Below are positions 27,832 to 38,139 of a DNA stretch of 64,000 bases, piece after piece. The stretch is from Poseidonibacter antarcticus (GTDB lineage: Bacteria; Campylobacterota; Campylobacteria; Campylobacterales; Arcobacteraceae), in contig NZ_RCWF01000013.1 of the NCBI RefSeq assembly GCF_003667345.1, positions 1 through 64,000 of the forward strand, in the 5' to 3' direction. Position 1 is the stretch's first letter. Every line of letters begins with the position of its first letter. A program made the translations under genes and the position numbers. The notes beneath the pieces are model-generated. The model was not told where the DNA came from and did not search any database. It was given only the letters and a program-made list of their open reading frames with translations.

Positions 27832-28938
27832 CTATTTCAATTTTTCTAGTACTTCATCTAATAATTTAAATACTTTCGTATTTTGATCATTTGAACCTAT
27901 AGTTATTCTAATAGCATTAATACCATATCCAGTTAAATCTCTTACAATTAAACCACGTTCAAGTAGTTCTTGGGCAACTTTTTTTGAAGAGTAAAGACTT
28001 GCAAATTTTAATGTAATAAAATTTGTATATGAATCAATATAATCAAAACCTTTTTCTCTAGCATACTGTTCATATCTTTTCATCTCTTCAAAATTCTTTG
28101 CAATACAATCTTGTACGAACTCTTCATCTTTAAGTGCTTCAATAGCAGCAGCAAGAGTTAAAGTTGTAATATTAAAAGGTGCTCGAAGTTTATATAATGT
28201 TTTAATAATATCTTCTTGTGCGATTCCATATCCAACTCTCATACCACCAAGTGCATATGCTTTTGAAAAAGTTCCTAAGTAAATACAATTAGGGAAAGAA
28301 TTAATTAATTCTTTAGGATTGATTCTTTTCTTTTCATCTTTAAATGCACCATATTCTTGGTAGGCTCCATCAATAATTACTAAAGTATCTTTATTAATTG
28401 TTTCTAAAAATGCATAAACATCATCTCTATCTAAACATTCACCTAAAGGATTATTAGGTAAACAAAGAAAAATAATATCAGCACCATATTCTTTATACAT
28501 TGATGAAAATTGTTTTAAATTATGTTCACCGTCTTCTGTTTTAATAATTGTTGAACCTGCTTGTTTCCCATAAATCTCATACATTGCAAATGTTGTTTTA
28601 CTCATTAATACCTTTGAGTTTTTATCACATTTAGCATGTACACAAAATTCTAATATTTGGTCACTTCCTGAACCTATAATTATATTTGAAGATTCTACAT
28701 CAAATTTATTAGCAAGTGCTTCTTTTAATTCATACATTGAATCATCGGGATATACAGACATACTTTGCACTATTTCTTTTATTTTAGAAACTACTTTTGG
28801 TGATGTTCCATATGGATTTTCATTTGATGCTAATTTTATAATATCTTTTGGATTAACTCCATATTCTCTTACAACTAATTCAATTGGTTTACCAGCTTCA
28901 TAAATTGGAACATTGTCTAATACTTTATTAAAATTCAT
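27832..28938 (-). CDS. hisC: Histidinol-phosphate aminotransferase
   Basis: A 368-residue class I/II PLP aminotransferase of the HisC type, converting imidazole acetol phosphate to histidinol phosphate; in this phylum the enzyme may also serve aromatic amino acids. Landmarks are LASNENPYGTSPKV near residues 37-50, LPNNPLGE, the VIIDGAYQEYG segment and the PLP Lys in LGTFSKAYALGGMRVGYG. It lies between pheA and dxs with short gaps of 23 and 14 bases. The position directly after pheA makes use of the enzyme in phenylalanine synthesis plausible. Confidence 0.95.
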   Translation of the reverse strand: MNFNKVLDNVPIYEAGKPIELVVREYGVNPKDIIKLASNENPYGTSPKVVSKIKEIVQSMSVYPDDSMYELKEALANKFDVESSNIIIGSGSDQILEFCVHAKCDKNSKVLMSKTTFAMYEIYGKQAGSTIIKTEDGEHNLKQFSSMYKEYGADIIFLCLPNNPLGECLDRDDVYAFLETINKDTLVIIDGAYQEYGAFKDEKKRINPKELINSFPNCIYLGTFSKAYALGGMRVGYGIAQEDIIKTLYKLRAPFNITTLTLAAAIEALKDEEFVQDCIAKNFEEMKRYEQYAREKGFDYIDSYTNFITLKFASLYSSKKVAQELLERGLIVRDLTGYGINAIRITIGSNDQNTKVFKLLDEVLEKLK

Positions 28939-28961
28939 CTTTTTTCCTATTCTTTCTTCTA

Positions 28962-30029
28962 TTAAATATCTTTTATTTCTTTTACGTAAGAACCTAAGAT
29001 TTTTACGTTACCATCATATTTTGATAATATTTCTTTTACATTTTTATCATCTTTATGTCCATCAAAATCTATGAAAAATATAGAATTTCCTTCAACAATA
29101 TGTGATTTAATTTTTGTAAGGTTAATATTAACTTTATTAAAATCAGTTAAAAATTCTACTAATGCTCCTTGTTTATCTGAAAGAGTAACAAGTATTGAAG
29201 TTTTATCATTTCCACTTTGAGCATTTTCAAAATCACTTATTATAAAGAATCTAGTTTTATTATTATCTTTATCTTCAATATTCTCAAATAATATAGGAAG
29301 ATTATATAATTTTGCACCAACATGAGGACAAATAGCTGCACTTCCAGGTTCATTTACTGCAATTTTTGCAGCTTTTGTTGTTGATTCAATTGGTATATGT
29401 TCAATTTCATCTAATCCAAAATTTGTTAAGAATTTTCGGCATTGTTCAAAAGCAATATCTTTTGAATAAATTCTTTTAATATCTGTGATTTTATCACATG
29501 TAGAAGCAAGAGTATGATGAATATCAAGTACAACTTCTGCAATAATTTTTAAATCATATTTATTTAAACAATTTATTGTATCAGTTACTATTCCATTTGA
29601 AGAATTTTCAATTGGTACAACACCAAATCTAGCTTTTTTAGTATCAACTTCTCTAAAAATACCTTTAATAGAACTAATAGAAACATATGAACTCATTGAA
29701 CCAAATCTAGATTCCGCAGCTTGATGTGTAAAACTTCCCTCAGGACCTAAATAAGCAACATTTTCAGGTAACTCAAAATTTCTAGAAAGTGCAAAAATTT
29801 CTAGAAAAAGTGCTTCAATACCTGCTCTATTTAATTTGCCATCATTAAGACTTGATAATCTATCAATTATTGCTTTTTCTCTTTCAGGTCTATAAATTGC
29901 GCCACCACTATGAGCTTTTACAATTCCTACTTGATGAACAATTTCCATTCTCTCATTAATTAGTTTTAGTACTTTATTATCAATATTATCAAGTTTATCT
30001 CTTAACTTGTCTAATCCTTCTTCATTCAT
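28962..30029 (-). CDS. pheA: Bifunctional chorismate mutase/prephenate dehydratase (P-protein)
   Basis: PheA turns chorismate into phenylpyruvate in phenylalanine synthesis. The 355-residue protein has an N-terminal AroQ-type chorismate mutase domain (about 1-90; LRDKLDNIDNKVLKLINER), a prephenate dehydratase domain (about 95-275; VAYLGPEGSFTHQAA and the ENSSNGIVTDTINCL signature, then TRFFIIS), and a C-terminal ACT domain (about 280-355; ILVTLSDKQGALVEFLTDF) for feedback control by phenylalanine. It lies 22 bases after lysA and 23 before hisC. Confidence 0.97.
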   Translation of the reverse strand: MNEEGLDKLRDKLDNIDNKVLKLINERMEIVHQVGIVKAHSGGAIYRPEREKAIIDRLSSLNDGKLNRAGIEALFLEIFALSRNFELPENVAYLGPEGSFTHQAAESRFGSMSSYVSISSIKGIFREVDTKKARFGVVPIENSSNGIVTDTINCLNKYDLKIIAEVVLDIHHTLASTCDKITDIKRIYSKDIAFEQCRKFLTNFGLDEIEHIPIESTTKAAKIAVNEPGSAAICPHVGAKLYNLPILFENIEDKDNNKTRFFIISDFENAQSGNDKTSILVTLSDKQGALVEFLTDFNKVNINLTKIKSHIVEGNSIFFIDFDGHKDDKNVKEILSKYDGNVKILGSYVKEIKDI

Positions 30030-30051
30030 TTTAATCCTTTTGTAAGTATAC

Positions 30052-31260
30052 TTATTTAATGAATTCTTCTTCTAATGCAATTATATCTTCAAAAAGTTCT
30101 CTTTTTCTAATTAATCTATCTTGCCCATTTTCAATTGCTATTTCAGCAACTCTTCCTCTTGTATTATAATTACTAGCCATTGTAAAACAATATGCCCCAG
30201 CTGAATATAAAACAACTAAATCATTATGTTTTGTTTGAGGAAGCTCAATATTTTTAGCAAAGAAATCTCCACTTTCACAAATTGGACCTACAAGGTTACA
30301 ATCTGTAAACTCTTTATTATCATTTAATACTTCTACTTTATGACTCGCATTATAAAGTGCTGGTCTAATTAAATCATTCATAGCCCCATCAACAATTACA
30401 AATCTTTTATTCCCATTAACTTTTTCATATAATACTTTTGTTACAAAAGCACCTGCATTTCCTACTAATGAACGACCTGGTTCACAAACTACTGTAATAT
30501 CTAAACCAAACATAGTTTCTAATACACTTTGAGCATAATCATTTACATCAATTAGAACTTCATCATCATAAACAATACCTAAACCACCACCAATATCCAT
30601 AAATGATAAATCAATATTAATTGCACTTAAGTTTCTTACTAAATCAGCTATGATTTTTACAGATTCTTTTATTGGATCTATTTGCGTTAATTGAGAACCA
30701 ATATGACAATGAATTCCTACAGGCTCTAAGTTTTTAGAGTTTTTACATTGGATATACATTCTTTTTGCTGTATCAATATCAACTCCGAATTTATTCTCAT
30801 GTAATCCTGTTGAAATATAAGGATGTGTTTGAGGATCAATATTTGGATTAACTCTAATTGAAATTCTAGCTTTTTTATTTAACTCTTTTGCTATTTCTTC
30901 AACTCTATTTAGTTCAGCTGCACTTTCAACATTTATCATTAAAATATCTAATTCTAATGCTTCTTTAATTTCAGAATCAATTTTTCCAACACCTGAAAAG
31001 ATAATCTTATAAGGAACAATTCCAACTTTTAATGCACGTCTAACTTCACCAATAGATACACAATCAGCTCCAGCGCCTAAATTGGCTAAATGTTTAATAA
31101 CTGAAAGATTTGAGTTTGCTTTAACTGCATATGCAATAAGTGATTTTCTAGCTTTAAAAGCACCCTTTAAAGATTCATATTGTTTTGTAATATGATCAAA
31201 ATCATACACATAATATGGTGTTTGATATTTATTAGCTAATTCTTTAAAATTAATATTCAT
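30052..31260 (-). CDS. lysA: Diaminopimelate decarboxylase
   Basis: LysA decarboxylates meso-diaminopimelate to lysine. The 402-residue fold type III PLP enzyme has the PLP-lysine segment LIAYAVKANSNLSVI, the HCHIGSQLT motif, the phosphate-binding FMDIGGGLGI, the PLP/dimer motif CEPGRSLVGNAG, and the C-terminal catalytic Cys segment GPICESGDFFAKN. It is the first gene of lysA-pheA-hisC-dxs and follows fabI after a 119-base gap that contains a large perfect palindrome. Confidence 0.97.
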   Translation of the reverse strand: MNINFKELANKYQTPYYVYDFDHITKQYESLKGAFKARKSLIAYAVKANSNLSVIKHLANLGAGADCVSIGEVRRALKVGIVPYKIIFSGVGKIDSEIKEALELDILMINVESAAELNRVEEIAKELNKKARISIRVNPNIDPQTHPYISTGLHENKFGVDIDTAKRMYIQCKNSKNLEPVGIHCHIGSQLTQIDPIKESVKIIADLVRNLSAINIDLSFMDIGGGLGIVYDDEVLIDVNDYAQSVLETMFGLDITVVCEPGRSLVGNAGAFVTKVLYEKVNGNKRFVIVDGAMNDLIRPALYNASHKVEVLNDNKEFTDCNLVGPICESGDFFAKNIELPQTKHNDLVVLYSAGAYCFTMASNYNTRGRVAEIAIENGQDRLIRKRELFEDIIALEEEFIK

Positions 31261-31332
31261 TTTTTATAATTTCCTATTTTTTTATTCATTTAAAATTTTA
31301 AGTTAGAATTCTTTAAATTCCAAATTAAAATT

Positions 31333-31364
31333 TTAGAAAAGATTTGAATTCAAATCTTTTCTAA
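31333..31364. terminator. Perfect 32-bp palindrome after fabI
   Basis: TTAGAAAAGATTTGAA is followed immediately by its exact reverse complement, giving 16-base arms centred on GAATTC with no spacer. As RNA it folds into a long stem and lies 16 bases past the fabI stop; TTTT follows after AAAA on the minus strand. The likely role is the terminator of gap-pgk-tpiA-fabI, although a long spacer-free palindrome is also consistent with a protein-binding site. Confidence 0.65.
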
Positions 31365-31379
31365 GTTTAAGTAATTTAT

Positions 31380-32207
<828 letters not shown>

Positions 32208-32918
32208 TTATAAATCCTTTGTATTTTTAATAATTTGTTTAAAATCTTCTAAGTTCCAAGAAGCAGTCCCAATTAAAGCACCATCAACACCATCAAGGGA
32301 GCAAATTTCTTCTACATTTGTAACTTTAACGCTACCACCATATAAAAGTGGTTTTTTAATTTTTGATTTCAAAGCTTTATGAACACTTGTAATATCAGTA
32401 TTAATTGCAGTAATACCAGTACCAATTGCCCATACAGGTTCATAAGCTAATATTAAATTTTTATAATTTATATCAATTCCAATAAATTGCTCATAAACAT
32501 ATTCTAAAGTTTTCTCAATTCCTTGTTCTTTAACTTCTAAAGGTTCACCGATACAATAAATTATTTTGTATCCAAGTTCACTATAAAAAGCGAATTTTTT
32601 TGCTATTTCAGCTTGCGATTCACCTAATATATGTCGTCTTTCACTGTGACCTATTAAAATAGTTTGGATCTTAAATTCATCTAATTGTTCTGTTCCTATT
32701 TCTCCTGTATATGAACCTTTTGCTGTTGCATAGGCATTTTGAGTCCCAATAGTCAGATTAGAAACAGTATCAAAAGTATCAAGAGCAGTTGAAGTGGGGA
32801 AAATATACACATCACTTATAATACTATTTGAAGTTAAAAAATCATTTACATTATTTATAAAATCTTTAGTAGATTTCCTTGTATGGTTAGTTTTAAAATT
32901 CGAAGCAATAATTGCCAT
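32208..32918 (-). CDS. tpiA: Triosephosphate isomerase
   Basis: TpiA interconverts dihydroxyacetone phosphate and glyceraldehyde 3-phosphate. The 236-residue barrel has the N-terminal ASNFKTNHT (Lys of the NWK-type site), the electrophile His in LIGHSERRHILGE, the catalytic Glu in LAYEPVWAIGTG, and the phosphate loop LLYGGSVK. It overlaps pgk by one base and is directly followed by fabI. It is slightly shorter than the enterobacterial enzyme, as is usual in Campylobacterota. Confidence 0.96.
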   Translation of the reverse strand: MAIIASNFKTNHTRKSTKDFINNVNDFLTSNSIISDVYIFPTSTALDTFDTVSNLTIGTQNAYATAKGSYTGEIGTEQLDEFKIQTILIGHSERRHILGESQAEIAKKFAFYSELGYKIIYCIGEPLEVKEQGIEKTLEYVYEQFIGIDINYKNLILAYEPVWAIGTGITAINTDITSVHKALKSKIKKPLLYGGSVKVTNVEEICSLDGVDGALIGTASWNLEDFKQIIKNTKDL

Positions 32919-34117
32919 TAATCTTCCTCAACTAAAAGCGCTTTTACACCTGGTAAAACTTTTCCTTCAATTAATTCTAAAGAAGCTCCACCCCCAGTAG
33001 AAATAAATGTCATTTCATCTTCATCGCCAGTTACTCTAACTAAATCAGCAGTATCTCCACCACCAACAACAGTTGTAGCAAAAGAAGAAGCAACAGCATG
33101 AGAAATTTTAGTACTTCCTTTTGCAAATTTATCCATTTCATAAACGCCCATTGGACCATTCCATAAAATTGTATTAGCATCCCTTAAAGCAAGAGAGAAT
33201 AATTGTGCTGTAGCATTACCTATATCTAATCCCATCCATTCACTTGGCATTTCTTGAACAGTTACTAACTTAGCAATTGCTTCTTCATTAAATGCTTCTG
33301 CTACAATAACATCAACTGGTAAATATAGTTTTACACCTAATTTCTTTGCTTCGGCCATAATTTTTAAGGCTTCAGGAATTAAATCATCTTCAACTAATGA
33401 TTTTCCTACTTCATGACCTAAGGCTTTAAGGAAAGTAAATGCCATTCCTCCACCAATAATAATTTTATCAACTTTTGGTACTAAATTGTATAAAGCTTCA
33501 AGTTTACCAGATATTTTTGATCCACCAACAATAGAAACAAATGGACGAGTTGGATTATGAACAATATGATGAAAAAATTTAATCTCTTTTGCAAGTAAGA
33601 ATCCAGCTGCTTTTGATTTAATATCAAAATGTTGTGCAATTCCTTCTACTGATGCATGGGCTCTATGTGAAACACCAAAAGCATCATTTACAAATACATC
33701 TGCCATTGATGCTAATTTTTTACTTAATTCAGGATCATTTTTAGTTTCACCAGCTTCAAATCTCATATTTTCTAAAAGCAAAATTTCACCAGATTGTAAA
33801 TTTTTTGCCATTTCAATAGTTTTTTCACCAATAATACTAGGTGCCATTTTTATTTCTTGTTTTAATAAAGTATGCAATCTTTTCGCAATTGGTTTTAAAG
33901 AAAACCCTTCTTCAAAACCATTTTTTGGTCTACCAAAATGTGATGCTAAAATAATTGAACAATCATTATCTATACAATATCTAATTGTACTCAATGCTGA
34001 TCTAATTCTTCTATCATCTGTAATATTGTTATCAGCATCCATGGGTACATTAAAGTCACATCTAATAAATACTCTTTTACTTGCTATATCAATATTTTTA
34101 AGTTCTTGTAATTTCAT
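32918..34117 (-). CDS. pgk: Phosphoglycerate kinase
   Basis: Pgk transfers phosphate between 1,3-bisphosphoglycerate and ADP. The 399-residue two-domain protein shows [26 protein letters not shown], the [13 protein letters not shown] hinge region, [13 protein letters not shown] and the C-terminal nucleotide segment [14 protein letters not shown]. It lies 21 bases after gap and overlaps tpiA by one base, in the order also known from C. jejuni. Confidence 0.97.
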   Translation of the reverse strand: MKLQELKNIDIASKRVFIRCDFNVPMDADNNITDDRRIRSALSTIRYCIDNDCSIILASHFGRPKNGFEEGFSLKPIAKRLHTLLKQEIKMAPSIIGEKTIEMAKNLQSGEILLLENMRFEAGETKNDPELSKKLASMADVFVNDAFGVSHRAHASVEGIAQHFDIKSKAAGFLLAKEIKFFHHIVHNPTRPFVSIVGGSKISGKLEALYNLVPKVDKIIIGGGMAFTFLKALGHEVGKSLVEDDLIPEALKIMAEAKKLGVKLYLPVDVIVAEAFNEEAIAKLVTVQEMPSEWMGLDIGNATAQLFSLALRDANTILWNGPMGVYEMDKFAKGSTKISHAVASSFATTVVGGGDTADLVRVTGDEDEMTFISTGGGASLELIEGKVLPGVKALLVEED

Positions 34118-34138
34118 TTATATTTGCCTTTATTAAAA

Positions 34139-35134
34139 TTAATTTCTTGTTACGTGAACACCCATGTCTACAAGTCTTGTTGAGTATCCCCATTCGTTGT
34201 CGTACCATGAAAGAACTTTTACCATATTATTTTCAATAAGCTGAATTGTATCTAAAGGAACAACTGATGATAATATTTCTCCATTAAAATCAGAACTTAC
34301 TCTTCCTTCTGTATCAACACCTAAAATTCCTTTTAAATTTCCTGTTGAAGCATTTGAAAATGCTGCTTGAATTTCTTCAAGACTTGTATCTTTTTTAAGC
34401 GTAACTGTTAAATCCACTAATGAAACATTTGGAGTTGGAACTCTAATTGCTTGACCATTTAATTTACCATTTAAGTGAGGCATAACTTTACCAATGGCTT
34501 TAGCAGCACCTGTTGATGCTGGAATTAAATTTGTAGCCCCTGCTCTTCCTTTTCTTGGATCTTTTTTATCTTTTGCATCTAAGATAGGTTGAGAGCTTGT
34601 ATATGAATGTATAGTAGTCATTAAACCTTTTTCAATTCCATATGTATCATCAAGTACTTTCGCAACTGGTGCTAAACCATTTGTCGTACAAGAAGCATTT
34701 GAAACAATAGCTTGACCTTTATAAGTTTTCTCATTTACACCCATTACAAAAGTTGGAGTATCATCTTTTGCAGGAGCAGACATAACTACTTTCTTAACTC
34801 CATTATCTACATATGCTTGACACGCTTCTTGCGTTAAAAATGCACCCGTACATTCTAAAACAACATCAGCACCATATGTTGCAAAATCCAATTTTGATGG
34901 ATCACGTTCGCTTAATAATTTTGCTTTATCTGTTCCAATAGTAATAAACCCATTTTCAACTTTTATATCTTGTTTATTTCCATGAACAGTATCATATCTT
35001 AGATTATATTGAATCATTTCTTCACTACCACTAGCATTTACAGCCACTAATTCAACATCATTTCTTGAAGCAACAATTTTTGCTACACATCTTCCAATTC
35101 TTCCTAATCCGTTAATTGCAACTTTAACAGCCAT
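34139..35134 (-). CDS. gap: Glyceraldehyde-3-phosphate dehydrogenase
   Basis: Gap oxidises glyceraldehyde 3-phosphate to 1,3-bisphosphoglycerate, or runs the reverse step in gluconeogenesis. The 331-residue protein has the NAD loop INGLGRIGRCVAKI, the catalytic SNASCTTNGLAPVAK, the TTIHSYTSSQPILD segment and the C-terminal SWYDNEWGYSTRLVDM. Since many Arcobacteraceae lack a full Embden-Meyerhof route, the gap-pgk-tpiA set here may work chiefly in gluconeogenesis; that is inference. It is divergent from nadD and starts the gap-pgk-tpiA-fabI operon. Confidence 0.97.
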   Translation of the reverse strand: MAVKVAINGLGRIGRCVAKIVASRNDVELVAVNASGSEEMIQYNLRYDTVHGNKQDIKVENGFITIGTDKAKLLSERDPSKLDFATYGADVVLECTGAFLTQEACQAYVDNGVKKVVMSAPAKDDTPTFVMGVNEKTYKGQAIVSNASCTTNGLAPVAKVLDDTYGIEKGLMTTIHSYTSSQPILDAKDKKDPRKGRAGATNLIPASTGAAKAIGKVMPHLNGKLNGQAIRVPTPNVSLVDLTVTLKKDTSLEEIQAAFSNASTGNLKGILGVDTEGRVSSDFNGEILSSVVPLDTIQLIENNMVKVLSWYDNEWGYSTRLVDMGVHVTRN

Positions 35135-35185
35135 AATTTCCCTTTGTATAAATCTTTATTGGTAGATATTTTATCCAAAAATTGC

Positions 35186-35191
35186 TATAAT
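35186..35191 (+). promoter_or_regulatory. -10 box for nadD-rsfS
   Basis: TATAAT 34 bases before the GTG start of nadD, in the 90-base divergent gap between gap and nadD. Confidence 0.45.
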
Positions 35192-35224
35192 ATTATTTAA
35201 GTATATAGTAAAGGTATAAATTAG

Positions 35225-35773
35225 GTGCAACTTGCAGTATTTGGTGGTAGTTTTGACCCTGTTCACATAGCTCATGAAGCAATAGTAAATGAAGCAGTAA
35301 AAGAACTTGATATTGATAAATTATTTGTAGTACCTACATATTTAAACCCTTTTAAAAATAGCTTTCACTTTAAACCAAAAATAAGAGAACAATTATTAAA
35401 AAAAGTTTTTTTCAATAATCAAAAGGTAGAAGTTTGTGATTATGAAATAAAACAAAATAGAGCTGTTTATTCAATTGAGACTATCAAGTATCTAAAAAAT
35501 TTATATAATCCATCAAAAATTTATTTGATTATTGGTGCGGATAATGTAAAAAATTTAAATAAATGGTATAAAATTAATGAACTTAAAACTTTAGTTGATT
35601 TTGTAGTTGTCTCAAGAGAAGGTTTTATTGATAGTGAATTTGCTAAGTTTAAAAACTTAAAAATCAATATTAATATTAGTTCTACAAAACTAAGAAATAA
35701 AATTGATTTAAACTTTATCCCTATACAAATAAAAGAAGATATAATAAAACTTCAAAGAAACAAAAAAGGTTAA
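35225..35773 (+). CDS. nadD: Nicotinate-nucleotide adenylyltransferase
   Basis: NadD adenylylates nicotinate mononucleotide in NAD synthesis. The 182-residue protein has the nucleotidyltransferase HxGH-type motif in VFGGSFDPVHIAHEAIV, the VPTYLNPFK segment, LIIGADNVKNLNKWYK and the C-terminal ISSTKLRNK that replaces the usual ISSTxIR. The start is GTG at 35225; an in-frame TAG directly precedes it, so no longer reading is possible. A modest AAAGG lies about 10 bases upstream. It is followed by rsfS after 3 bases. Confidence 0.95.
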   Translation: MQLAVFGGSFDPVHIAHEAIVNEAVKELDIDKLFVVPTYLNPFKNSFHFKPKIREQLLKKVFFNNQKVEVCDYEIKQNRAVYSIETIKYLKNLYNPSKIYLIIGADNVKNLNKWYKINELKTLVDFVVVSREGFIDSEFAKFKNLKININISSTKLRNKIDLNFIPIQIKEDIIKLQRNKKG

Positions 35774-35776
35774 TTC

Positions 35777-36103
35777 TTGAATAGATTAGAAACTATTAAA
35801 ACGCTTTTAGATGAAAAAAAAGCTGAAAATATTGATGTAATTGATTTAACATCAAAAGATTATATTGTTGATTATGTTGTAATTGCAACTACATTAAACT
35901 CAAAACATGGATTTGCATTATTAAACTACTTAAAAGAAGAACTAAAACCATTAGGTGAAGAATTCTTAAGAGTAAATGAAGATGAAAATTGGACTGTAAT
36001 AGATTTAGGTGATATGTTTATTCACTTAATGAGTGAAGAATATAGAGCTAAATATACTTTAGAAGATTTCTTAAGTAAATTAGACAATAAAGAAGTATAT
36101 TAA
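35777..36103 (+). CDS. rsfS: Ribosomal silencing factor RsfS
   Basis: RsfS (Iojap/YbeB) binds ribosomal protein L14 and blocks subunit joining in starved cells. The 108-residue product has the family core IDVIDLTSKDYIVDYVVIATTLNSKHGFAL in two pieces, VNEDENWTVIDLGDMFIHLMSEEYRAKY and the C-terminal LEDFLSK. The start codon is TTG at 35777 with AAAGG 7 bases upstream, 3 bases after the nadD stop. The nadD-rsfS pairing is widely conserved. A 9-bp terminator hairpin begins at the stop codon. Confidence 0.95.
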   Translation: MNRLETIKTLLDEKKAENIDVIDLTSKDYIVDYVVIATTLNSKHGFALLNYLKEELKPLGEEFLRVNEDENWTVIDLGDMFIHLMSEEYRAKYTLEDFLSKLDNKEVY

Positions 36104-36127
36104 AAAGAGAGAATAATTTCTCTTTTT
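36102..36127 (+). terminator. Terminator after rsfS
   Basis: AAAAAGAGA and TCTCTTTTT form a 9-bp stem around GAATAATT and overlap the rsfS stop codon. The T-rich right arm fits a plus-strand terminator, and the A-rich left arm would give a U-tract on the minus strand for the convergent argS transcript. Confidence 0.7.
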
Positions 36128-36129
36128 AA

Positions 36130-36249
36130 TTACTGTGCAGGTCTTAAAATTTTATTATAATTACTTGTAGCATCTCTAGCTCCACCCATATTTCCAGTAA
36201 AAATTGCGATACCAACAGCTATTATTAAAATAATTATAAACCATTTCAT
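36130..36249 (-). CDS. Small membrane protein (39 aa) coupled to argS
   Basis: A short gene read directly from the minus strand: 39 residues beginning MKWFIIILIIAVGIAIFTG and ending NKILRPAQ. One membrane helix spans about residues 3-18, followed by a hydrophilic tail MGGARDATSNYNKIL. Its ATG overlaps the argS stop codon in a TAATG, and AAGGAG lies inside the last argS codons, so translation would be coupled to argS. Terminator sequence lies right after its stop. The tidy signals argue for a real gene; its function is unknown. Confidence 0.65.
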   Translation of the reverse strand: MKWFIIILIIAVGIAIFTGNMGGARDATSNYNKILRPAQ

Positions 36250-37838
36250 TACATTTTCTCCTTAGCTTTTATTCCTAATAAATCTAAACCTACTCTAATA
36301 CTTAAAGCTGCCATACTTAAAGCTTTTAAATACATATTTTGTTCATTACTACCTACTACTTTATGATCATTATAGAACTTATGAACAGAACCTGCTAATG
36401 AAGTTAAATATTCAGTAATTTTTTGCATTTCTCTTTTTTCAAATGCTTCGTTTAATACAGAATTCAATAATAAAGATTCATAAATCAAATTTAAACCATC
36501 TTGATTTAGATTTTCAAAACTCTCATTTTTGATATCATCAAAAGTTAATTGGGCTTTTTTAAATACTTGATTAATTCTTGCATGTGCATAATTAATATAA
36601 AAAATTGGGTTTGAAGAATCTTGATTAGTTAATCTATCTAAATCAAACTCTAAATGTGTATCACTTTTTTTAGTTAAAAATACAAATCTTAGGGCATCTG
36701 AACCAATTTCATTTGTAATATCAGACATTAAGATAACATTTCCAGCTCGTTTACTCATTTTATATGGTTCTCCACCTTTTAAAAGTGAAACCATTTGAGA
36801 TAAAAGTACTTCAAGCTTAGAAGAATCATTTCCTAAAAACTCAATTGCTGCTTTTACTCTTTTTATATAACCGTGATGATCAGCTCCCCAAATATTTATA
36901 TATTTGTCAAAACCTCTATCGTATTTATTTTTATGATAAATAATATCACCTGCAAGATATGTAGGTATTCCATTATCTCTTACAACTACTCTATCTACAT
37001 CATCTCCAACATTTGTTGAACGAATCCAAACTTTATCATCTTTTGTATATAAAGAATCATTATCTTCTAATACTTTTTTAGTTTCATCCCAAGCAGAGTA
37101 AAGAGATTTTTCAGATACAAAAGTATCAAACTCAATACCTAAATCTTTTAAATCACTTACAATAATTTCTAAAACTAAATCTTTTGCAAAAAATGCGATT
37201 TCTTTGTATTTAGATTCATCTTTTAATACTTCAACTCCAAATTTATCTATAACTTTTTTGGCAATATCAACTAGATAATCACCTCTATAATAAGTTTCAG
37301 GATATTCAACATCTTCATTCAAAATAAATTCTCTAGCAGCTAAGGAAATTGAAAGTCCTAGCATATCCATTTGAGCACCTGCATCATTTACATAATACTC
37401 AGTTGTAATATCAAAACCTAAATGTCTTCCAACTCGTGCAATAGTATCACCTTGAATAGCACCTCTTGCATGACCTATATGTAAAGGACCAGTAGGATTT
37501 GCTGAAACGTATTCTAAAAGAATTTTTTCATTTTTATTTGTCTCTTTTGCAAATGTATTTTCATTTAAAAGAGATTCATCAACAAGCTTTTGTAAAAATG
37601 CTGCTGATAGTTTAAAGTTTATAAATCCTTTTACAGCTTCAACTTTTTCAAACATTTCTGAATTTTCAAATTTTAAAGCCAATTCATCTGCGATAATCAT
37701 CGGAGATTTTCTTAATTCTTTTGCTAAAGAGAATGCAACAGGTGTTGCATAATGTCCAAAAGAGACATCCTTCGGTTTTTCAAGAACAACGTTAGTTTCT
37801 AATATATTTTCAATGTATTCTTTTACTAAATTTTGCAA
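36249..37838 (-). CDS. argS: Arginyl-tRNA synthetase
   Basis: ArgS charges tRNA-Arg. The 529-residue class I enzyme has an N-terminal tRNA D-loop recognition domain (about 1-90), the HIGH motif in SANPTGPLHIGHARGAIQGD, the KMSK-type motif in GEPYKMSKRAGNVILM, and the C-terminal DALR anticodon-binding domain (FYINYAHARINQVFKKA and onward). It starts 9 bases after tatA and its stop overlaps the start of a 39-codon gene. Confidence 0.97.
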   Translation of the reverse strand: MQNLVKEYIENILETNVVLEKPKDVSFGHYATPVAFSLAKELRKSPMIIADELALKFENSEMFEKVEAVKGFINFKLSAAFLQKLVDESLLNENTFAKETNKNEKILLEYVSANPTGPLHIGHARGAIQGDTIARVGRHLGFDITTEYYVNDAGAQMDMLGLSISLAAREFILNEDVEYPETYYRGDYLVDIAKKVIDKFGVEVLKDESKYKEIAFFAKDLVLEIIVSDLKDLGIEFDTFVSEKSLYSAWDETKKVLEDNDSLYTKDDKVWIRSTNVGDDVDRVVVRDNGIPTYLAGDIIYHKNKYDRGFDKYINIWGADHHGYIKRVKAAIEFLGNDSSKLEVLLSQMVSLLKGGEPYKMSKRAGNVILMSDITNEIGSDALRFVFLTKKSDTHLEFDLDRLTNQDSSNPIFYINYAHARINQVFKKAQLTFDDIKNESFENLNQDGLNLIYESLLLNSVLNEAFEKREMQKITEYLTSLAGSVHKFYNDHKVVGSNEQNMYLKALSMAALSIRVGLDLLGIKAKEKM

Positions 37839-37847
37839 TATTTACTC

Positions 37848-38075
37848 TTATACTTTAGTTTCGTTTTTGTCTTCTACTTTAGCATCAGCTTTTTTTTCGA
37901 TTTCATCATTTTTGTTTTCAGCAATGTCATTTTCTTCATCATCTTTTACAGCTTTTTTAAAGTTTTTAATTCCAGAACCAAGACCTTTAGCTAACTCAGG
38001 TATTTTCTTACCTCCAAATAGTAGTAATACTACTAAAGCAATTAATATCCATTCCATTCCGCCTGGCATACCCAT
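37848..38075 (-). CDS. tatA: Sec-independent protein translocase subunit TatA
   Basis: TatA forms the pore-like oligomer of the twin-arginine export system. The 75-residue protein has a short N-terminus [10 protein letters not shown], one membrane helix ([21 protein letters not shown] with the conserved FGxxKxPE turn), the amphipathic helix [15 protein letters not shown], and a charged Glu/Asp/Lys tail. It lies 9 bases before argS. The tatA-argS adjacency is known from other Campylobacterota. tatB and tatC are not in this window. Confidence 0.95.
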   Translation of the reverse strand: MGMPGGMEWILIALVVLLLFGGKKIPELAKGLGSGIKNFKKAVKDDEENDIAENKNDEIEKKADAKVEDKNETKV

Positions 38076-38139
38076 GAAAAATCCTTATGTTAATTTTAGG
38101 CTTATTATAACTTTTTAATGCTTAAAAATTTTTTGTGAT

